DNA of 64,000 nucleotides from Microbacterium terrae (GTDB lineage: Bacteria > Actinomycetota > Actinomycetes > Actinomycetales > Microbacteriaceae), in NCBI RefSeq assembly GCF_017831975.1, contig NZ_JAFDSS010000001.1, positions 2,108,001-2,172,000 on the forward strand, written 5' to 3'. Positions 33,754-44,859 of the stretch are shown here, piece after piece. The number at the start of each line of letters is the position of its first letter. Positions within the stretch are counted from its first letter, which is position 1. Position numbers and translations under genes: made by a program. The notes below the pieces were generated by a model. It was not told the origin of the DNA, ran no database searches, and saw only the letters and a program-made list of their open reading frames with translations.

Positions 33754-35190
33754 ATGCCGGGTGCACCTGTGACGACCGACTCCCCCGCTGCGCCGCGCGC
33801 CGGCGCGCGAACGCGCGTGCTGCTGATCACGGGCGACCTCATCGGCGTGCGGATGGCAGGCCCCGCCATCCGCGTCTGGAACTTCGCCGACCAGCTCGCC
33901 GACACCTGCAACGTGCGGATCGTGTCGTGGGCGAAGATCGAGCGCACCTCCGATCGGTTCGGGCTGCACTTCGTGCACGAGACCGATGACGCCGCGATGC
34001 AGGTGCACGAGCGGTGGGCCGACGTGATCGTGGTGCAGGGCATCGCGCTGCGCATCTTCCCGTGCGTCGCCGCGACGGACCGCATCGTCGTCGCCGACCT
34101 CTACGACCCGTTCCACCTCGAGCAGCTCGAGCAGAACAAGCACATGCCGCCCGTGGAGTGGGAGGAGGAGGTCAGCAAGGCCGTCTCGCTCCTGAACGAG
34201 CAGCTCGAGCGCGCCGACACGATGATCTGCGCCTCCGAGCGTCAGCAGACCCTGTGGCTCGGGGCGCTCTCCGCTCTCGGCCGCGTGAACCCCCTCACCT
34301 ACACCGCCGACCCGACCTTCGACGCTTTCGTGCGCGTGGTGCCGTTCGGCCTCCCCGAGGACGAGCCGGTGCAGACCCGGCACGCGCTCAAGGGCACGGT
34401 GCCCGGGATCGGCGCCGACGACAAGGTGCTCATCTGGGGCGGCGGCATCTACGAGTGGTTCGACCCGGTGACGCTCGTCGAGGCGATGGCCCTCGTCGTC
34501 GACGACCATCCCGACGTGAAGCTGTTCTTCATGAGCGCGCGCCATTTCAACCCCGACGTGCCCGAGATGAAGGTGCTCGGCGACACCATCGCCGCCGCCG
34601 ACGCCCACGGACTCACCGATCGGAACGTGTTCTTCAACGACACGTGGGTCGACTACGAGGACCGCGTCAACTTCCTGCTCGACTCCGACATCGGCGTCAG
34701 CACCCACCCGATCCACCTCGAGACGCGCTTCTCGTTCCGCACCCGCATCCTCGACTACCTCTGGGCGCGGCTGCCGATCATCACGACCGACGGCGACAGC
34801 TTCGCCGACCTCGTGCGCGCGAACCGTCTCGGCGCCGTGGTGCCCGCAGGCGACGCGCAGGCGCTCGCCGACGCGATCGTCTCGGTGCTCTACGACCCCG
34901 AGGTGATCGCCGCCGCAGCCACCGGTCTCGATCGCGTCCGCACCGAGTTCACGTGGGAGCGGGCCGTCGCGCCGCTGCGCGAGTTCTGCGAAGACCCGAA
35001 AGCGGCGCCCGACCGCGCCGCGGGCCGACGCGCGGCGGGCTCCGCGAGCGAGCGGTTCGCCCGCATCCTCGCGATGCCGAAGGGCCGGCGCCGCGACGCC
35101 GCACTGTTCGTGTACTACCTGCGCACCGGCGGGATCTCGCGGGTCACCGACCGTCTCGGCCACCGGCGCAGGCGTCAGCGCCGGCCCTGA
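33754..35190 (+). CDS. Glycosyltransferase, GT4-like
   Basis: A 478-residue GT-B enzyme. The N-terminal domain begins VLLITGDLIGVRMAGPAIRVWNFADQL. The donor-side domain carries LIWGGGIYEWFDPVTLVEAM and TRFSFRTRILDYLWARLPIITTDGDSFADLV, as in family 4 enzymes of surface-glycan clusters. The C-terminus is basic. Start is uncertain: an in-frame GTG at 33769 is equally possible, because neither has a convincing Shine-Dalgarno. It stands alone between the YfhO-like gene and the convergent Wzt gene, separated from the latter by a strong hairpin. Confidence 0.85.
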   Translation: MPGAPVTTDSPAAPRAGARTRVLLITGDLIGVRMAGPAIRVWNFADQLADTCNVRIVSWAKIERTSDRFGLHFVHETDDAAMQVHERWADVIVVQGIALRIFPCVAATDRIVVADLYDPFHLEQLEQNKHMPPVEWEEEVSKAVSLLNEQLERADTMICASERQQTLWLGALSALGRVNPLTYTADPTFDAFVRVVPFGLPEDEPVQTRHALKGTVPGIGADDKVLIWGGGIYEWFDPVTLVEAMALVVDDHPDVKLFFMSARHFNPDVPEMKVLGDTIAAADAHGLTDRNVFFNDTWVDYEDRVNFLLDSDIGVSTHPIHLETRFSFRTRILDYLWARLPIITTDGDSFADLVRANRLGAVVPAGDAQALADAIVSVLYDPEVIAAAATGLDRVRTEFTWERAVAPLREFCEDPKAAPDRAAGRRAAGSASERFARILAMPKGRRRDAALFVYYLRTGGISRVTDRLGHRRRRQRRP

Positions 35191-35218
35191 GCCCGCGCCC
35201 AGGCCGGCAGTGTCGCGA

Positions 35219-35245
35219 GACTCGGCCGGATCACCCGGCCGAGTC
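35219..35245. terminator. Bidirectional hairpin terminator overlapping a stop codon
   Basis: A perfect 11-bp stem (GACTCGGCCGG / CCGGCCGAGTC) with loop ATCAC lies between convergent genes and includes the last codons and stop of the minus-strand Wzt gene. Confidence 0.75.
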
Positions 35246-36451
35246 GTCGGACCGCCCCGGCACCTGTTCGACCGACACGCCGGCAGCGACGGTCCCGAAC
35301 GTGGTGTTGTCGGTGGTCACCGTGAACATCGCGCCCTGCATGAGCCCGTGGCTGCTCTCCTCGCTCACCCCTGCGGCATTCGCGTTCACGAAGTACTGCC
35401 CAGGTCCGAAGTGCGTCGCGTCGATCGTCAGATCCACCTGAGTCGGGCCCGAGATCGGGTCGAGCCGCACCCCGAGCACTTCGGTGTTGCTTGCGAGGGC
35501 CATGTGCCCGAGGGGCGTGTCGATACTGAAGCCGAGCTCCCAGCGCTCGATGGGGCGGAGGGCATCGACGTGCACGCGGACGGTCAGCGGATCTCCCTCG
35601 GCGACGACCTTCGTCGACTGTCCTGCAGCGTCGAGCAGCTCGATTCGCTTCACCTGGATCGGGTGCTGCGTCTGCTCCGGCGGTGCCTCGCCGACGCGGC
35701 GGCCCTCGAGCACGTCGCGCAGCGCCGAGATGGCCTGATTCGTCTCTCCGTCGAAGACCACCTCGCCATCCTTCAGGACGATACCGCGGTCGCACAGCTC
35801 GGCGACCTGCTGAGCGGAGTGACTGACGAGGATGATCGTGCGTCCCTCATCTCGGAATTGGCCGATCCGCTCCATGCACTTGCGCTGGAAGGCCTCGTCG
35901 CCGACCGCCAGCACCTCGTCGACCAGCAGGATGTCGGGATCGGTGTGCACGGCGACTGCGAACGCCAACCGCACGTACATGCCCGAGGAGTAGAACTTCA
36001 CTGCGGTGTCGATGAAGTCGCCGATACCGCTGAAGGCGAGGATCGCATCGAAGCGATCATCGATCTCAGCGCGGCTGAGCCCGAGGATCGATGCGTTGAG
36101 GTAGACGTTCTCCCGACCGCTGAGGTCGGGATGGAACCCTGCCCCCAGCTCGAGGAGCGCGGCCATCCGCCCACGCGTCTCGACCGTGCCCGTCGTCGGG
36201 GCGACGATCCCGCCGATGAGCTTGAGGAGGGTGCTCTTTCCGGAGCCGTTCGCCCCGAGGAGACCGACCGTCGTTCCGGCCTCGATCGTGAGGGAGACGT
36301 CGTCGACCGCGACGAAGCGCTGCCGGTGAGCGCGGCCGAGCCTCCCCAGGTGCACGATGCGGTCCTTGAGGCTGTTGTCCTTGCGGACGACGAAGTGCTT
36401 CGTGGTGTGCGAGAGCCGAACGATGTCGGGACGCGTAGTTGAGTCTGCCAT
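35231..36451 (-). CDS. wzt: ABC exporter ATPase with C-terminal carbohydrate-binding-type domain
   Basis: A 406-residue Wzt-type ATPase. The nucleotide-binding domain (about residues 1-260) has Walker A GANGSGKST, signature YSSGMYVRLAF, Walker B ILLVDEVLAVGD and the H of ILVSHSAQQV. Residues about 275-395 form the beta-sandwich domain that in some O-antigen exporters recognises the finished chain end. This separates it from the shorter ATPase at 22531, implying a second, length-sensed polysaccharide. ATG at 36451 shares a base with the permease stop codon. Confidence 0.92.
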   Translation of the reverse strand: MADSTTRPDIVRLSHTTKHFVVRKDNSLKDRIVHLGRLGRAHRQRFVAVDDVSLTIEAGTTVGLLGANGSGKSTLLKLIGGIVAPTTGTVETRGRMAALLELGAGFHPDLSGRENVYLNASILGLSRAEIDDRFDAILAFSGIGDFIDTAVKFYSSGMYVRLAFAVAVHTDPDILLVDEVLAVGDEAFQRKCMERIGQFRDEGRTIILVSHSAQQVAELCDRGIVLKDGEVVFDGETNQAISALRDVLEGRRVGEAPPEQTQHPIQVKRIELLDAAGQSTKVVAEGDPLTVRVHVDALRPIERWELGFSIDTPLGHMALASNTEVLGVRLDPISGPTQVDLTIDATHFGPGQYFVNANAAGVSEESSHGLMQGAMFTVTTDNTTFGTVAAGVSVEQVPGRSDDSAG

Positions 36452-37362
36452 CACAGTTCCTGAGCGAAGTTGCCCTGCATGCGGATGAAGGACCGGTGCG
36501 AGAAGACGAGGAAGACGAGGCCGACGACCGTGGCGATCGCCATCCGCAGTCCCAGGTTCTCCGGGTAGTCGGCCGGTGTTCCCTCACCCCAGAAGGCCTT
36601 GTGGAATCCGAGCACTCCGATCGTGATCGGGTTGGCCGCGTAGATCTCGAGCACCCAGGACGGAAGGGAGAAGCGGGAGATCGCGTCCTGCACCATCTGC
36701 CACGAGTAGACGATGGGCGAACCCCACATCGCGAGCATCATGACCACTTCGGTGAGGTATTGGATGTCACGCAGGTAGACGTTCAGCGCCGACAGGAGGA
36801 GCCCGATCGCGAGGCCGTACACGAGGATGAGCACGACGGACGGGAAGAACCACAGCATCTGCACGGCATCCGGCAGTGCCTGCACAGCGATCGCGGCCGC
36901 GAGCAGGATCACCAGCTGCACGGTGAACATGAACCCGGCCGCTCCGATGCTCGCCAGTGGGAAGATCTCGCGGGGCAGGTAGATCTTCTTCACGAGACCG
37001 GCGTTGTTGAGGATCGATCCGGTGGCGCCGAAGACCATGTCGCTGAAGAACGCGAACAGGGTCAGGCCCGAGAACAGGTAGATCGCGAACTGGGGGATCC
37101 CCTCCGCGGCGCGGAGGAACTGGCCCAGGACGATGAAGTACATCAGGAACTGGATGAGGGGACGGATGACCGTCCACAGGAATCCGAGCACGCTGTCGCG
37201 ATATCGGGCCTGCAGATCACGGCGGACCAGAAGGTTCAGCAGTTCGCCGCGGGAGAAGATCTCGCGCAGCTTCCCGCCCGGGCGCCCGGCATGCAGCCCA
37301 TCGGAGTCGATGATCGCGAACGGCTCTGCCGCGAGTCGCTCATACCGTGCTGAGTTGTCCAA
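36451..37362 (-). CDS. wzm: ABC exporter permease, second Wzm
   Basis: A 303-residue ABC-2 permease. It has an N-terminal cytoplasmic stretch, the entry-helix motif NLLVRRDLQARYRDSVLGFLWTVIRPL and six membrane helices. Start is a TTG at 37362 with a GGATAGG just upstream; no ATG or GTG exists in frame before the first helix, so TTG is required. It begins three bases after the stop of the upstream RgpF-family gene and is co-translated with its ATPase. Exports the rhamnose-type glycan predicted from the flanking genes. Confidence 0.88.
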   Translation of the reverse strand: MDNSARYERLAAEPFAIIDSDGLHAGRPGGKLREIFSRGELLNLLVRRDLQARYRDSVLGFLWTVIRPLIQFLMYFIVLGQFLRAAEGIPQFAIYLFSGLTLFAFFSDMVFGATGSILNNAGLVKKIYLPREIFPLASIGAAGFMFTVQLVILLAAAIAVQALPDAVQMLWFFPSVVLILVYGLAIGLLLSALNVYLRDIQYLTEVVMMLAMWGSPIVYSWQMVQDAISRFSLPSWVLEIYAANPITIGVLGFHKAFWGEGTPADYPENLGLRMAIATVVGLVFLVFSHRSFIRMQGNFAQEL

Positions 37363-37365
37363 GGC

Positions 37366-39387
37366 CTATCCGTCTTTCTGGTCGCCCGCGGCGCCCGTAT
37401 CGGGCGCTGGAGCAGTGGAGATGATCGGGTTCATCTGCGTTCGCCGCCTCATCAGGTTCGAGAGAGCGACGCGCGGGTGCCGGATCCGCCGCGCCCAGCG
37501 CCCGAGCGCTCGCTCCGGGGCCAGGGCGCTGCGCATCGACGCGCCCGCATTCGGGTGATTCAAACGAAGATACATTCCCACGAAGTCGCGCAGGCGCGCT
37601 TCACCCAGATAGCCGGCTCTTCGCAGGAAGTCGATCTGCTCGTAGGGGTAGCCCGGCACGGTGGGCGACAGTTCGTCGAAGTTGAACTCGAACGTCGTGT
37701 GGCTGATCGAGAGGTACTCAGCGGTGGACACGGTGCGTGTATGGAATCCACGCTCCCCCGCAGCGTACGACGGCATGCGCTCGAGGATGTGTGCGAGGCC
37801 GCCGTCCTGGTACGCCTCCGCACCGCCGAACTGCTCATATCTCCATTCGTGCTCGACGAGGACCGCCAGCGCCTCCGGACGAGCGATGTACATCGACCCG
37901 TACGGCGCGAGCGGCGAGATGTCATCGAGCGGGACACGGACGCCGAGTGCCCGCGCGAGTTCTTCGAAGCCCGGCTTGTTCGACCACCACCCGCGCCCCA
38001 TCGTCGGATACCCGATGTGAATCGTGGGCGGATACACCAAGCCGAGACCCGGCTCCTTCTGGAACAGTGCGACGATGTTCGCCGCGTAGCCGGGGCTGTT
38101 GAGCAGGTTCTCGAACTGCTGGCCTTTGAAGTGCCGTCCGACGTTGAATCCGTCCTGGGGCGTCCGCTTCGAGTGGACCTTCACGACGAGGTCATAGTCA
38201 CCGCCGAGCAGGACGTCACGACACTCGATCAGGAACGCGCTCTGATCCCGGCCATCGTTCGAGGGGAGCACTCGTACGTCGACCGCGCCTCGGCTGATCG
38301 GTCGCGCCTCGACGATCCGACGGATCGCCGCGGCCTTGCCCCTGTCGGGCGTCGTCACCACGAGGTCGTACCCGCCCGGGAGCATGTCGAGGTGGTCGAG
38401 GATCTCGTCGGTCATGTCGTCATAGAAGATGTGCGCGATGGCGACGATGCGCAACGGCCGCTCGGGGTCGTAGGAGACGTCGGTCTCGGGGAGCACCTCG
38501 AGCATCCCGGCGTCGGTGTTGAGCACCTTCGGTGGCACATTCCGTGCCAGGTGCTGCAGGATCAGGTCGACCGGGAATCCGTAGCCGGCGGCGGCGTCGA
38601 GGATTCGACGGCCGAACACGGCGTGACGGTCGAGGAACGGCGGGTAATCCTCGAAGGGACGCCTCCGCAGCGTCGGGAGGCCTTCGTCGAGGAGGATGTC
38701 GCTCTGCAGCACAGACGGATCGGTGACATCGCGCCCCGCGCTCCCGAAGGCGACGTCGACGGTGTGGCCGCGGTCGGTGAAGTACTCCGTGAACACGGCC
38801 TCATGCTTGAGGACCGCATCGAAATACGACGGCATCTCCGGCAGATCCCGCCAGTACTGCCCCCACGCCTCCGACAGGAACATCTCCCGCCGCACCGCGA
38901 TCCAGAACGACTGCAGGTGGTACGGCAGCCGCCCCTCATTCGTGAACGGGTTCGGCACCTCCTCGGCATGATCGGTCATCCCCCAGAAATGAACCGCACG
39001 CCCCTGCATCCGCTCGAAAACCGGCCCATACGGACGCACCGGACCGAACCACGTATCGTTCGTCAGCACGACCTCATCGAACTCGGTCAGCCCCGCACCC
39101 ACATGATCCAACGCCTCCTTGTGCGCCCAGATGTCGAAACCGACATTCTCACGCACCAGGATCTCGTCCGACACCGGCTCCAGCTTCGCGCGACCGGCAT
39201 CGGTCAACGACCCGTTGACGACCACCAGCACCCGCGCAGCATGCTCACGCAACCCCGCCAACGCCACCGGGACATAGTCATCGACATCCCCACGCCGATC
39301 CCACACCACATACACGACCAACCGACGACCACCCACCGGGAACACACCCGGCACCACAGCCGACACCACAGGCCCGCGAGCGCTCAT
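37366..39387 (-). CDS. RgpF-family rhamnan synthesis protein, copy 1
   Basis: A 673-residue protein with two RgpF-type regions. The first spans about residues 20-215 (VVYVVWDRRGDVDDYVP, NVGFDIWAHKEAL, EFDEVVLTNDTWFGP). The second spans about 320-560 (RIVAIAHIFYDDMTDEILDHL, GYDLVVKVHSKRTP, PYGSMYIARPEAL). The family is linked to rhamnose-containing polysaccharides, probably as glycosyltransferases or chain modifiers. Residues 6-213 are encoded by a stretch identical to that in the next gene. Codons there (GTG, GAT, TAT, TTG, GGT) differ from the GC-ending codons elsewhere. ATG at 39387 overlaps the upstream gene's stop by four bases (ATGA). Confidence 0.87.
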   Translation of the reverse strand: MSARGPVVSAVVPGVFPVGGRRLVVYVVWDRRGDVDDYVPVALAGLREHAARVLVVVNGSLTDAGRAKLEPVSDEILVRENVGFDIWAHKEALDHVGAGLTEFDEVVLTNDTWFGPVRPYGPVFERMQGRAVHFWGMTDHAEEVPNPFTNEGRLPYHLQSFWIAVRREMFLSEAWGQYWRDLPEMPSYFDAVLKHEAVFTEYFTDRGHTVDVAFGSAGRDVTDPSVLQSDILLDEGLPTLRRRPFEDYPPFLDRHAVFGRRILDAAAGYGFPVDLILQHLARNVPPKVLNTDAGMLEVLPETDVSYDPERPLRIVAIAHIFYDDMTDEILDHLDMLPGGYDLVVTTPDRGKAAAIRRIVEARPISRGAVDVRVLPSNDGRDQSAFLIECRDVLLGGDYDLVVKVHSKRTPQDGFNVGRHFKGQQFENLLNSPGYAANIVALFQKEPGLGLVYPPTIHIGYPTMGRGWWSNKPGFEELARALGVRVPLDDISPLAPYGSMYIARPEALAVLVEHEWRYEQFGGAEAYQDGGLAHILERMPSYAAGERGFHTRTVSTAEYLSISHTTFEFNFDELSPTVPGYPYEQIDFLRRAGYLGEARLRDFVGMYLRLNHPNAGASMRSALAPERALGRWARRIRHPRVALSNLMRRRTQMNPIISTAPAPDTGAAGDQKDG
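38431..38532. repeat. 102-bp second identical block between the RgpF genes, copy 1
   Basis: This 102-bp stretch is identical to 40377-40478, at the same 1946-bp offset as the longer block. It encodes the conserved junction ending in PERPLRIVAIAH. Confidence 0.9.
38748..39373. repeat. 626-bp direct repeat, copy 1
   Basis: By line-by-line comparison identical to 40694-41319. It covers codons 6-213 of RgpF-like copy 1. Identity stops sharply at both ends, within coding sequence. Confidence 0.93.
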
Positions 39388-41330
39388 GAAGCCCCTCCCC
39401 TCAGCCGAGCCTTCATCCGGCGGACGAAGTAGATCGTGCGACGAGCCAGCATCAGCGGCGGGTTGAGGAACGGGAGCAGAGCCCGCGCCGTGCGCGGGTG
39501 GTTCATCCGCATGTACATGCGCGTGAGCGCGACTATCCCGCCACCACCGACCCAGCCCACGCGGTGGAGGAACTGGATCTGCTCGACGGGATATCCCGGA
39601 AGCGTCACGGACATCTCATCGACCTTGTACTCGAGCGCCAAGTGGCTGCTTGCCGCGTGCTCGGCATTGAGGACGGTCCGCGTGTGGAACCCGCGCTCAC
39701 CCGCAGCGAGGGTGACGATCCGCTCCTGAACCCGGCCGAGCTCGGCCCGCGTGGATCGCGGCTGCTTGCCGTACTCGTCGTACGTCCACTCCCGCTCCGC
39801 GATCACACCGAGGGCGTCCACGCGGGAGATCCACATCCCGCCGAGCGGCGCGAGCGGCGACAGTCCGTCCAGCGGCACCCGGATGCCGAGCTCCTTGCAC
39901 AGATCCACGCCCTCGCCGAGGTAGCCGTACCAACCGCGGCCCGCGGTGGCATAGCCGATGTGGACCATCGGCGGGAACACCAGGCCGAGGCCGGGCTCCT
40001 TCTGGAACAGGCCGAGCACGTTCGCGACATACCCGGGGCTGCTCAGCAGGTTCTCCACCTGGTAGCGCCGGAAGTATCGGCGGACGTTCTCCTTGCGACC
40101 GGACGGGACGCGGCCGTGCACCTTGATCACGAGGTCGTAGGAACCACCGGTGAGGATGTCGCGACAACCGACGAAGAATGCGCTCATGTCGCGCCCCCGC
40201 TTGTGCGCGATGACGCGCACCTCGCGCGCGCCCAGGTGCGCCGAGTCGAAGGAATCGACCATCGCCCGGAGCGCGTCGACGCCCCCCGCATCGCTCGTCG
40301 TGACCACCAGATCGAACGGCACCGGGATCGCCCGCAGGCGTTCGAGGATGCCCGTCGCCTCGTCGCCCGCCCGGAAGTGCGCGATGGCGACGATGCGCAA
40401 CGGCCGCTCGGGGTCGTAGGAGACGTCGGTCTCGGGGAGCACCTCGAGCATCCCGGCGTCGGTGTTGAGCACCTTCGGCTGGACGTTGCGCGCCAGGTTC
40501 TGCCAGATGACGTCTACCGGGAATCCGTATGCGGCGACCGCCTGCAGAATCCGACGGCCGATGACGGCGTGCCGGTCGAGGAACGGCGGGTAGTGGAAGA
40601 AGGGGCGGCGCTTCAGCAGCGGGCAGCCGTCGGCCAGCAGCATGTCGGAGTTGAAGAGCGCCGGGTGGTCGGTGGGATACGCCGCCGACGGGTAGGCGAC
40701 GTCGACGGTGTGGCCGCGGTCGGTGAAGTACTCCGTGAACACGGCCTCATGCTTGAGGACCGCATCGAAATACGACGGCATCTCCGGCAGATCCCGCCAG
40801 TACTGCCCCCACGCCTCCGACAGGAACATCTCCCGCCGCACCGCGATCCAGAACGACTGCAGGTGGTACGGCAGCCGCCCCTCATTCGTGAACGGGTTCG
40901 GCACCTCCTCGGCATGATCGGTCATCCCCCAGAAATGAACCGCACGCCCCTGCATCCGCTCGAAAACCGGCCCATACGGACGCACCGGACCGAACCACGT
41001 ATCGTTCGTCAGCACGACCTCATCGAACTCGGTCAGCCCCGCACCCACATGATCCAACGCCTCCTTGTGCGCCCAGATGTCGAAACCGACATTCTCACGC
41101 ACCAGGATCTCGTCCGACACCGGCTCCAGCTTCGCGCGACCGGCATCGGTCAACGACCCGTTGACGACCACCAGCACCCGCGCAGCATGCTCACGCAACC
41201 CCGCCAACGCCACCGGGACATAGTCATCGACATCCCCACGCCGATCCCACACCACATACACGACCAACCGACGACCACCCACCGGGAACACACCCGGCAC
41301 CACAGCCGACACCACAGGCACACCTGTCAT
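39384..41330 (-). CDS. RgpF-family rhamnan synthesis protein, copy 2
   Basis: A 648-residue paralogue of the preceding entry with the same two-part layout. The N-terminal 213 residues are nearly identical, the C-terminal part has diverged (for example RAGDEATGILERLRAIPVP in place of FYDDMTDEILDHLDMLPGG). Different second domains on a common first domain suggest related but distinct substrates. The ATG at 41330 matches the start of the conserved region; a GTG five codons earlier (41345) with GAGG upstream is also possible. It precedes copy 1 in a coupled operon with the exporter. Confidence 0.87.
   Translation of the reverse strand: MTGVPVVSAVVPGVFPVGGRRLVVYVVWDRRGDVDDYVPVALAGLREHAARVLVVVNGSLTDAGRAKLEPVSDEILVRENVGFDIWAHKEALDHVGAGLTEFDEVVLTNDTWFGPVRPYGPVFERMQGRAVHFWGMTDHAEEVPNPFTNEGRLPYHLQSFWIAVRREMFLSEAWGQYWRDLPEMPSYFDAVLKHEAVFTEYFTDRGHTVDVAYPSAAYPTDHPALFNSDMLLADGCPLLKRRPFFHYPPFLDRHAVIGRRILQAVAAYGFPVDVIWQNLARNVQPKVLNTDAGMLEVLPETDVSYDPERPLRIVAIAHFRAGDEATGILERLRAIPVPFDLVVTTSDAGGVDALRAMVDSFDSAHLGAREVRVIAHKRGRDMSAFFVGCRDILTGGSYDLVIKVHGRVPSGRKENVRRYFRRYQVENLLSSPGYVANVLGLFQKEPGLGLVFPPMVHIGYATAGRGWYGYLGEGVDLCKELGIRVPLDGLSPLAPLGGMWISRVDALGVIAEREWTYDEYGKQPRSTRAELGRVQERIVTLAAGERGFHTRTVLNAEHAASSHLALEYKVDEMSVTLPGYPVEQIQFLHRVGWVGGGGIVALTRMYMRMNHPRTARALLPFLNPPLMLARRTIYFVRRMKARLRGGAS
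40377..40478. repeat. 102-bp identical block, copy 2
   Basis: Partner of 38431-38532, within RgpF-like copy 2. Confidence 0.9.
40694..41319. repeat. 626-bp direct repeat, copy 2
   Basis: Partner of 38748-39373, in the 5' part of RgpF-like copy 2. The two copies are in the same orientation, offset by 1946 bp. Confidence 0.93.
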
Positions 41331-41408
41331 CGCCGAATCACTCACCACACCTCGTATCGCGCATCGCGGCCCGCGACGATGCGGGTGGCCCATCGAGCCG
41401 GATAGATC

Positions 41409-43384
<1,976 letters not shown>

Positions 43385-43385
43385 C

Positions 43386-44840
43386 ATGACGGATCCCGGT
43401 TCCCTGGGCTTCGGCAAGGTGCTGAGCACGACCCAGACGGCCATCCCGGGGCTGGTTCTGTGGGACCTCCCGGTGCACGGCGACAGCCGCGGCTGGTTCA
43501 AGGAGAACTGGCAGCGCGAGAAGATGACCGCGGCCGGCCTGCCGGACTTCGGCCCGGTGCAGAACAACATCTCGTTCAACGACGCCGTCGGCACGACGCG
43601 CGGCATCCACGCCGAGCCGTGGGACAAGTGGGTCTCGGTCGCGACGGGCCGCATCTTCGGCGCGTGGGTCGACCTCCGCGAGGGCCCGACGTTCGGCGCC
43701 GTATTCACGGCCGAGATCGATCCGTCGCGCGCGATCTTCGTCCCCCGCGGTGTGGGCAACTCGTATCAGACGCTCGCCCCCGACACCGCCTACTCGTACC
43801 TGGTGAACGACCACTGGTCGCCCGACGCCGAGTACACGTTCCTCAACCTCGCCGACGAGACGGCCGCGATCGACTGGCCGATCCCGCTCGCCGAGGTGGA
43901 GATCTCCGCGAAGGACAAGGCCCACCCGCGGCTGGCCGACGTCACGCCGATGTCGCCGAAGCACGTCCTGGTGCTCGGAGCGGGCGGCCAGCTCGGCCGC
44001 GCACTGCGCGCCGAGTGGGGCGACGCCGCGCACATCGAGTACGCGACGCGCGCCGACCTCGACCTCACCTCGCCCGATCTCGCCGACGCCCGCCGCTGGC
44101 GCGACTACGGACTCATCGTGAACGCCGCCGCGCACACCGCCGTCGACGCGGCCGAGACTCCCGAGGGCCGCACGCAGGCCTGGGCCGCCAACGTCACCGG
44201 CGTCGCAGCGCTCGCACGCGTCGCCGCGGCGAACGGCATCACGCTCGTCCACGTATCGAGCGACTACGTCTTCGACGGCAGCCTCGACCGCCCGTACACC
44301 GAAGACGACGCGATCGCGCCGCTGGGGGTCTACGGGCAGTCCAAGGCCGCCGGCGACGCGGTGGTGGCCACCGTGCCGCGCCACTACATCGTGCGCACCT
44401 CGTGGGTCATCGGCGACGGCAAGAACTTCATCCGCACGATGGCCTCGCTCGCCGAGCGCGGCGTCGACCCGTCGGTCGTCGACGACCAGGTCGGGCGGCT
44501 CACCTTCACGTCGGAGCTGGCGCGGGGCATCCGTCACCTCGTAGACACGGGCGCGCCGAGCGGCACGTACAACCTCACCGGGAGCGGCCCGTCGCTGTCG
44601 TGGGCGGAGATCGCACGCAACGTCTATGCGTACTCCGGTCACGACAGCGACCGTGTGACACCCGTCAGCACCGCCACGTACTTCGCTGCGGCGACAGGGC
44701 CAGTGGCGCCGCGCCCGAAGAACAGCTCGCTCGACCTCGGCAAGATCGAGTCGACCGGCTTCGTACCCGCACCGCACCTTGCGGATCTCGAACGCTACGT
44801 CGCAGCGATCGCCGCGGAGAATGGTGCTGCGCAGGCCTGA
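43386..44840 (+). CDS. rmlCD: Fused RmlC-RmlD: dTDP-4-keto-6-deoxyglucose epimerase and dTDP-4-keto-rhamnose reductase
   Basis: A 484-residue bifunctional protein for the last two steps to dTDP-L-rhamnose. Residues 1-185 form an RmlC cupin with H75 and K81 in TRGIHAEPWDKWVSV and the closing segment AIDWPIP. Residues 192-484 form the RmlD reductase with VLGAGGQLG at 196-204 and YxxxK at 316-320 (YGQSK). Each half is near the length of the separate enzyme. Such fusions occur in related actinobacteria. It lies directly downstream of rmlB, and a perfect hairpin overlaps its stop codon. Confidence 0.94.
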   Translation: MTDPGSLGFGKVLSTTQTAIPGLVLWDLPVHGDSRGWFKENWQREKMTAAGLPDFGPVQNNISFNDAVGTTRGIHAEPWDKWVSVATGRIFGAWVDLREGPTFGAVFTAEIDPSRAIFVPRGVGNSYQTLAPDTAYSYLVNDHWSPDAEYTFLNLADETAAIDWPIPLAEVEISAKDKAHPRLADVTPMSPKHVLVLGAGGQLGRALRAEWGDAAHIEYATRADLDLTSPDLADARRWRDYGLIVNAAAHTAVDAAETPEGRTQAWAANVTGVAALARVAAANGITLVHVSSDYVFDGSLDRPYTEDDAIAPLGVYGQSKAAGDAVVATVPRHYIVRTSWVIGDGKNFIRTMASLAERGVDPSVVDDQVGRLTFTSELARGIRHLVDTGAPSGTYNLTGSGPSLSWAEIARNVYAYSGHDSDRVTPVSTATYFAAATGPVAPRPKNSSLDLGKIESTGFVPAPHLADLERYVAAIAAENGAAQA

Positions 44841-44853
44841 ACCTGCGCAGCAC
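44824..44853. terminator. Perfect hairpin overlapping the rmlCD stop codon
   Basis: A 12-bp perfect stem (GTGCTGCGCAGG / CCTGCGCAGCAC) with a 6-base loop that contains most of the stop codon. It lies between convergent genes and is probably a bidirectional terminator. Confidence 0.75.
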
Positions 44854-44859
44854 GGTCGC

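Noticed and set aside
38748-41319. Insertion sequence or transposon suggested by the long direct repeat
   Set aside because: The repeated DNA is coding sequence for a glycan protein domain. No transposase, terminal inverted repeats or target duplications are visible.
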